From Trichosporon coremiiforme (taxonomy: Eukaryota > Basidiomycota > Tremellomycetes > Trichosporonales > Trichosporonaceae): a stretch of DNA of 64,000 nt. The first letter of the stretch is position 1; each line of letters begins with the position of its first letter. Under the pieces are notes generated by a model that had not been told where the DNA came from, did no database searches, and saw only the letters and a list, made by a program, of their open reading frames with translations. Positions 58,824 to 64,000 of the stretch are shown here, in pieces. A program made the position numbers and the translations under genes. The stretch is taken from positions 558,001-622,000 of the forward strand of contig BCJJ01000013.1 of the NCBI GenBank assembly GCA_039545355.1. Reading direction: 5' to 3'.

Positions 58824-59825
58824 ATGCTGTTTAAGACCGCCCTCCTCCTCCTCCCCATTCTGGCCTCTGCCGCTCCTGCGGCCGTTGAGCGCCGCGACGA
58901 CCTGCAGCCGGTCTCCGACGACGACCGCGCGGGCATCATCAACCACATGTTCCAGTACGACGCTGCCGCGGACATCATCTATGGCCCCGGCGGTTACCTC
59001 GACAAGGACGGCTTCCACCCCGACAGCGAGGACAAGAAGGAGAAGCGTGACCTCGAGGAGCGCACTCTCGGTCTCCTCCTTGCCTCCACCCGTGCCATCC
59101 TCGGTGGCCTGAGGGGTGTCTACGGTGGAGGCGGCGGCGGTGGTGGTGGAGGTGGCGGCGGCGGCGGCAACTCCAACATCAACTACAACATCAACATCAA
59201 CGGCGGTGGTCGCGGCGGCGGCGGTGGCGGCTGCTCCGCTTGCTACCGCGGTCCCCCTCGTGTCAACGCTCAGGGCTTCATCGAGGGCAACGGCTGGATC
59301 TGGGGCAGCGACGGCTTCCACGTAAACAACGGCCAGCAGCGCCGCTCGTTCACAGGCTCGGCCACCGTCATGGTCAAGCGCGATGGTCAGTACATCGACG
59401 CCTTCAAGCCCGAGGCCGGAACCCTCAACGACCTCTTCAAGTATGACGCCGAGAACAAGATCCTTTACGGCCCCGGCGGCCACGTCGGCGAGGACGGCAT
59501 CTTCGTCCCCGAGGACGACGGCAACACCCTTCAGCGCCGTACTCTCGGTCTCCTTGCCCTCACCACCCGTCTCCTCCTCGGCGGTGGTAAGTTCGGCGGA
59601 GGTGGTGGCGGCGGAGGTGGTGGTGGTGGCGGTGGTGGTGGCGGCGGCAACGTCAACTACAACTACAATGTCAACTACAACGGCGGCGGTGGCTACCGCG
59701 GCGGCTGCCCCGGCGGATGCGGATGGTACGCTCAGGGCGCCGCCCTCGTCGGCCCCAACGCCTACTGGGACTACACTGGCTACCACGACGGCCAGTACGA
59801 GCCCAAGACGTGCTCCGTGTGCTAA
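58824..59825 (+). CDS. Secreted two-module Gly/Asn/Tyr-rich protein with Kex2-type sites
   Basis: One exon, 333 residues. A signal peptide (MLFKTALLLLPILASA) is followed by ERR at 22-24, a likely Kex2 cut. Two tandem modules follow. Each has (A) a helix plus YGPGG and a DG motif (FQYDAAADIIYGPGG; FKYDAENKILYGPGG), (B) a hydrophobic RTLGLL...TR..LGG segment preceded by a basic site (EER; QRR), (C) a run of 15-18 glycines, (D) NSNINYNININGGG or NVNYNYNVNYNGGG, and (E) a Cys/aromatic segment (CSACYRGPP; CPGGCGWY) ending in a GYH/GFH..GQ motif. Further dibasic sites are KEKR, VKR and QQRR. The C-terminus is CSVC. It resembles fungal Kex2-processed repetitive secreted proteins in layout, but I recognise no family. 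Codon use is strongly biased to C-ending codons, as in highly expressed genes. Confidence 0.85.
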   Translation: MLFKTALLLLPILASAAPAAVERRDDLQPVSDDDRAGIINHMFQYDAAADIIYGPGGYLDKDGFHPDSEDKKEKRDLEERTLGLLLASTRAILGGLRGVYGGGGGGGGGGGGGGGNSNINYNININGGGRGGGGGGCSACYRGPPRVNAQGFIEGNGWIWGSDGFHVNNGQQRRSFTGSATVMVKRDGQYIDAFKPEAGTLNDLFKYDAENKILYGPGGHVGEDGIFVPEDDGNTLQRRTLGLLALTTRLLLGGGKFGGGGGGGGGGGGGGGGGGNVNYNYNVNYNGGGGYRGGCPGGCGWYAQGAALVGPNAYWDYTGYHDGQYEPKTCSVC

Positions 59826-61974
59826 GTGGCCTAAGGGGTCTGCGGCTCGGCATGTCTTGCTTGGATTGGGCTTATTCTCTCGCGACACACGTTCGCCCCG
59901 CACAACACCCTCTTCTCTTCACACATCTCTTCCCTCGTATAATCTCTCTCAGTCCTTCTTGGAATTCCCTCTGAGATCGAACATTCATAAACTGTCGTAG
60001 TATTCTTCCGTACATTCAGAAGTTCAAACCTAAAACAACACAAAGCACTCGGGCTGCAATGGTTGCACGAGGGGCGGGCTAACAGCAAGCACGCTGAAGC
60101 AAGGGAGCTAGCCCTAATCGGCACGAAATCGGTCATTTGCCACACCAAGTTGCCGATGGACACCGATGCTGCCGTCACTCGGTGGTTCAGGCAGCAGGCA
60201 TCGGTGCGAGGCCAGCGAACAGATAAGCTCGGCTCCACCTCAGATTACAGCAGGCGGGAGCCGTTCGCAACTCTAATGCGGCCAAGGTCAGTGTCTGGCC
60301 CTGGCGTCCCCTTGGGTGAGTCGACTGCGATGGTGCTCATACTGCCGGCTGCCGGTCAGTATGAAAAGGTCGAGTACGTTGAGCCGGGCGGGAATACACG
60401 CTCGTTCTCTTGTCACTGTCAAGCCGTGGAGCGCGCCCCCGAGACACAGAGCACAACGCTTGCCGGTGGAGTGTGGGGCAAGCCTAATGCTCCAACACGC
60501 TCTATGGTGCTGCGCAAACCGTGACGGCGATTGAACATCGCTGCGTGCGGGGGTCACCCAAGGTCGTCAAGCTGAGACGCGGTGGGTCCTCGCTCGATCA
60601 CACAAACAAAAGTGACGTGTGTCGTCTAACGCCTGGCGTCAGAGCATGCTGAAACCGACACCATGACGTTTCACCGCTTTCGCCCTGCTGCTTCACAAGC
60701 TGCTCAAACCCCCAAGCTCCATAGCAGTGGTGCGTTTCACACGTTTCCTCCTGATGTGTGGGGAGCCCGCCTTGATTCCAGCTCTGGGGTCCGTTCTGGG
60801 ATTCGCTGGGATACGTTCTCGTCCCACGGTCTCGCCCTCGTGTGTACCTTACCATATCATCGATCGAGCATGCAGCGCCGTGCGGCATTAGGTCGATGCA
60901 AACCTCCACTCCCGACCATATCCTGGAGACGGCATTGCTCTCGCTCCAGAGTCTGCGGAGTATGTGAAGCCTGTAGGCGAACGGTGAGAATCAGCTCATG
61001 AGGTATTGTCTTGGCACGGCGTTCGCACAACAGGCTCAGAACTGTGTGGGAGACGAGGAGGTTCACGTGAGGCGGGCGATGTGATATCGGCGGTGCAGCG
61101 AGAGTTGGCGCGCGCCAGTCGGCAAGAGTGAAGGTGAGATGGAAGGCTCTGAGTCTGGAACTCCTGGAATACGGACCTCACCCGGACCTCGGCCGAGCCA
61201 TGACGCGCGGTGTTCGTGCCATGCCCGGTTGCCCGTCGAGAAGTGACTGGTGGCGACAGACTCGTGACGGTGTGCTGCACCTTGATCAATGCCCAGTGCC
61301 AGGCCAATGCCAGTAGGTGTGACGTAGAGGCGTCGCGAGCGCAGCGGCTCCAGCCAGGTCGTCGACGGCGCCTGCACCCTGCCGGGGCGTTGCTGAGGTC
61401 GCGACGACGTAGCAAGCCTGTCTGATCATCAGCGACCGTCTCGCTATACCAGGCAATTTGTGTTTGTGAACATTTGCCCATCGATTCCCGCGCACTGGTT
61501 CGGCAAAGTCCCATGCCTGTTCCGGAACCCCGTGAGTAGCACGAGTACAAAGTGGGCAAAGAGCAACGCTAGCCAGGTGATGGAGTGAGCACCAGAGGCG
61601 CATTGCACTGTCACTGTCGGAGCGAACGCTTTGCCACCTCTTTTCACACAGTCACGGCTGATCGGTCGTCGATACGCTAGCCATCTGGTCGTTTCAATGC
61701 GTCGAAGCGCCCGCTTCTCGTCCGTCAAACTCGCATCGCATCTGTCATCAGTATGCTGAACTGTTTGACCGCGCAGCACGGTGCACGAATATGTCTTGCA
61801 TTCGTTGTCACAGATAATCAAACAAGATGAGGGAAGAAAAGTATTAGTATTGTTACAACTTGGTCTCTTGTAGTGCCGAGTTTCGTATCTTTGTTCTCAG
61901 GTCGCGCGCTGCCCGCTCCTGGTTCGCTGCTGGTTCGCTCCTGGTCCGGGCTCTCATGCGTAGTCCACCCGCGC
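59826..61974. other. Intergenic region, 2.15 kb, no gene
   Basis: The first 200 bases are C/T-rich and then AT-richer, and probably form the 3' UTR of the secreted protein gene (polyadenylation around 59990-60050). The last 170 bases belong to the 3' UTR of the next minus-strand gene. Frames between them are short and open on both strands. Nothing else is supported. Confidence 0.55.
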
Positions 61975-63968
61975 CTACACGGGGACAGACGACTTGCGCT
62001 GCTCCGCCGCGCGCGCCGCGTCACGGATCGACATGCCCTTCTCGCGCGAGATGACCTGCTTCATGAGGCCGACAAAGTCGTCGAGCGACGGATCCTCCGC
62101 GGCCCTGGGTGTGGGCGGGGACGAGAGGCGGCGCTGTCCCCCTGGGGTCGGGAGGGACACGCTGCGCAGCTGGCTGTACCGCTGCGAGACGGGGGGTGCA
62201 CCCTTGCCGATCGAGGACGCCAGCGACGCCTGCGTTGTGGGCGCTTTCTCGTTCGTAGGAGCCTTCTCCTTCTGTTGCGGCTCCTTGATCAGCGGCGCGA
62301 TCGGCGCAATCGAGACCGGGGCGGACACCTGGCGCTGCTTCACGGCCACGGGGCTGCCGGTGCGCTGCGGCGTGACGAGGGGGCTGTCCTCGCCCGACGC
62401 GATGGCGGGAGGCTTTGCCGTCTCGTCGCCCACCGGAGTGTGCGGTAGCATGCTCGGCGTGCTCGGGTGGGAGGAGCTGCTCCATGACTGGCCAGGAACC
62501 TCCTCGTCGGGCGTCTGGACGATGGGAGCGTCCTTGGAGACCTCGCTGGTGACGGGGGAGCGGGGCGGTGTCGCGGGAGCTTCTGTCGAAGGGCTGAGAG
62601 CGAATGATGGCTGCTCGGCTTTCGGGGTCGTGTCGTCGATGGCGGGCTGCGCGGGCTCACCGACGTCAACGGCCGTCGCGACAACGGGCTCATCGTCTGC
62701 CGGAATCTCGGGAATGTCGCTAGGGTCGAGGTCAGATTCGGGCGAGGCGGGTGATCGCTCAACAACAGCGGCGGACTCAGTCTCGTTCGTGTCGAAGTTG
62801 GGGACAGAATCTTCGGCGGCGATCACGGTCGGCTCCTCGATCGGCGCGGACGGCGACGCGACCTCCACAGGATGCTTCGGCGTCTCGATCAGCTCCGGCG
62901 TGAGCTCATCCGCGGCGATCGGCTGCGCAGGAGCAGGCTGCTCGACCTTGGTCGGCTCCTCTGTTAGCTGTTCGGCGGGCTTGGCGGCAGTGGGCGCTGC
63001 CGAGGCAGTCTTCGCTGAATCCTCTGCAAGTTCACTGCCGGGAGTTGGCGTGTTCTGCTCAGCGCGCGGTCTAGTTGGTGTCGAGGGCGTAGACTTCGAG
63101 GGGGTGCTGGGCGCGGAAAGACTCGGCTCAGGTGTGACATTGGCCGCCTCGAGGCGCTGGGCGATGGACTCGGGAGGAGGTGCGTAGCTAGACGGCGGGG
63201 CCGCTCGCGCCCTGGTCGGCGTGATAGGGCGGCCAGAGGGGCCGGAGGGCAGGTCAGGAAGGTCCTTGACCACCAGTAGGCTATTGCGCAGGGAGGAGCG
63301 GCGGCTTTGACGACCATTGGCAGTCGAATCAGATGTTGATCGTTGCTGCTGGGGCTGGTTCACGGAGTTTGTTGAGTGGGTCGAGATAGTCGACGCGCGC
63401 TTGCTCGCGACGGACAGACGCGATCCAGGCTCGTTCGACCCGGGAATGTTTAGGAATAAGTGCTCGGGAGGCTCATCGCGACTGCTGTTGTTAACAACTG
63501 CCGTGATAGCCGCCATGTGATCATCGTCGAGCTCCAAATCGTCTAACTGCACCGCGGCGACGTTGCCGACCTTCTTGGGTAATGGCGGCAGAGGAGGCAC
63601 GGGAGGGATGTCGCTGTTGGTCTTCTGCTGCTGATAGTCGCCCACGGTAGCCGATCGCGGTCGCCGGCCAGACTTGCTACTGGCGGCTGCCGACATGGAC
63701 TGGCGCTTAGACGCACGCTTCTTGCCGAAGCCCAGGACCTCGAAGAAACTCTTGCGGCGGCCTAGAGAAGATCAGCGACTGGGCCGGCCGGACATGTCAG
63801 ATAGAGTTTTGATTCTAGTTACGCACGGAGCTTGGTCTCGTTGGGCGAGGGAGGCACGTCGAGGTAGGCCGCGGCGCCGCTGCTTTGGGGGGAGACGCCA
63901 GCGCCCCCGGCGGCGGCCTCGTTGGAGGTGGGGAAGAAGAGGCTCCGGTGACGCCGAAGGAAGCCCAT
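61975..63968 (-). CDS. Long disordered Ser/Pro/Thr-rich protein, unknown function
   Basis: Two exons, 63968-63827 and 63761-61975 (65-nt intron, GTGCGT donor, CTGATCTTCTCTAG acceptor, phase 1), give 642 residues. The start MGFLRRHRSLFF has Gly2 and basic residues, so N-myristoylation or membrane association is possible but unproven. A basic patch follows (RRRKSFFEVLGFGKKRASKR, about 48-67). Next come PPVPPLPPLPKK, a possible SH3 ligand, and some 450 residues of low-complexity Ser/Pro/Thr/Glu sequence with many TP/SP sites. A conserved-looking helical C-terminus closes the protein (DDFVGLMKQVISREKGMSIR, then DAARAAEQRK). This could be a cortical or signalling scaffold; no family is recognised. 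The start lies 33 bases from the window edge, in good context (ACCATGG). Confidence 0.8.
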
Positions 63969-64000
63969 GGTCGGCGTTGACGGAGATGGGTAACGCGTCG

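Noticed and set aside
58743..59903. 386-codon minus-strand open frame over the secreted protein gene
   Set aside because: It is the antisense of the poly-Gly and GC-rich coding sequence and gives Ala/Val/Thr-only runs. The plus strand has a TATA box, signal peptide and repeat modules.
61994..63187. 397-codon plus-strand open frame, Ser/Gly/Ala-rich
   Set aside because: Antisense of the Ser/Pro-rich gene. The minus strand joins a clean first exon by a standard intron.

Overview
The window comes from the nuclear genome of a basidiomycete yeast, most likely a tremellomycete of the Trichosporonales type. This rests on GC-rich coding sequence with C-ending codons, many short introns of 35-50 nt with GTGAGT donors and CTGAC/CTAAC branch points, an intron-containing tRNA, and the gene set (a fungal phytochrome, a WOPR regulator, RCE1, TYR1 and ribosomal protein genes). 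The placement is inference; no marker gene fixes the species.

Layout from left to right: a truncated unknown gene (minus); RPL23 (plus); RCE1, a CAAX protease (minus); a ten-exon coiled-coil gene that may be the ATG38/NRBF2 homologue (plus); a 9.4 kb gap whose last 2.7 kb looks like a spliced 5' leader; a WOPR-domain (Gti1/Pac2/Wor1) regulator (plus); a 4.8 kb gap; TYR1, prephenate dehydrogenase, with two very long introns (minus); a phytochrome hybrid histidine kinase of about 1,900 residues (minus); a 6 kb gap; tRNA-Ser(CGA); RPS5 (minus); a 2.5 kb gap with hairpins and a broken reading frame; a small mitochondrial-type gene resembling CBP6 (minus) divergent from a COX14-like gene (plus); a single-pass membrane glycoprotein (minus); a 7.5 kb gap with a strong hairpin; a secreted bimodular glycine/asparagine-rich protein with Kex2-type sites (plus); and a long disordered Ser/Pro-rich protein (minus).

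Only about 40 percent of the window is gene, sparse for a basidiomycete yeast. The gaps contain fragments that read like protein but are cut by stops and frame changes, short repeats and hairpins. I could not identify a mobile element in them.

Functional themes: sensing and development (phytochrome, WOPR factor), protein prenylation (RCE1), tyrosine synthesis (TYR1), translation (RPL23, RPS5, tRNA-Ser) and a probable respiratory-assembly pair sharing one promoter. The most unusual items are the two-module secreted protein at 58824-59825, the TYR1 gene (a 1.3 kb last intron, an intron with cryptic coding sequence, and an alternative start encoding a mitochondrial-type presequence), and the long upstream region of the WOPR gene. 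All exon boundaries were read by eye from splice signals and frame.
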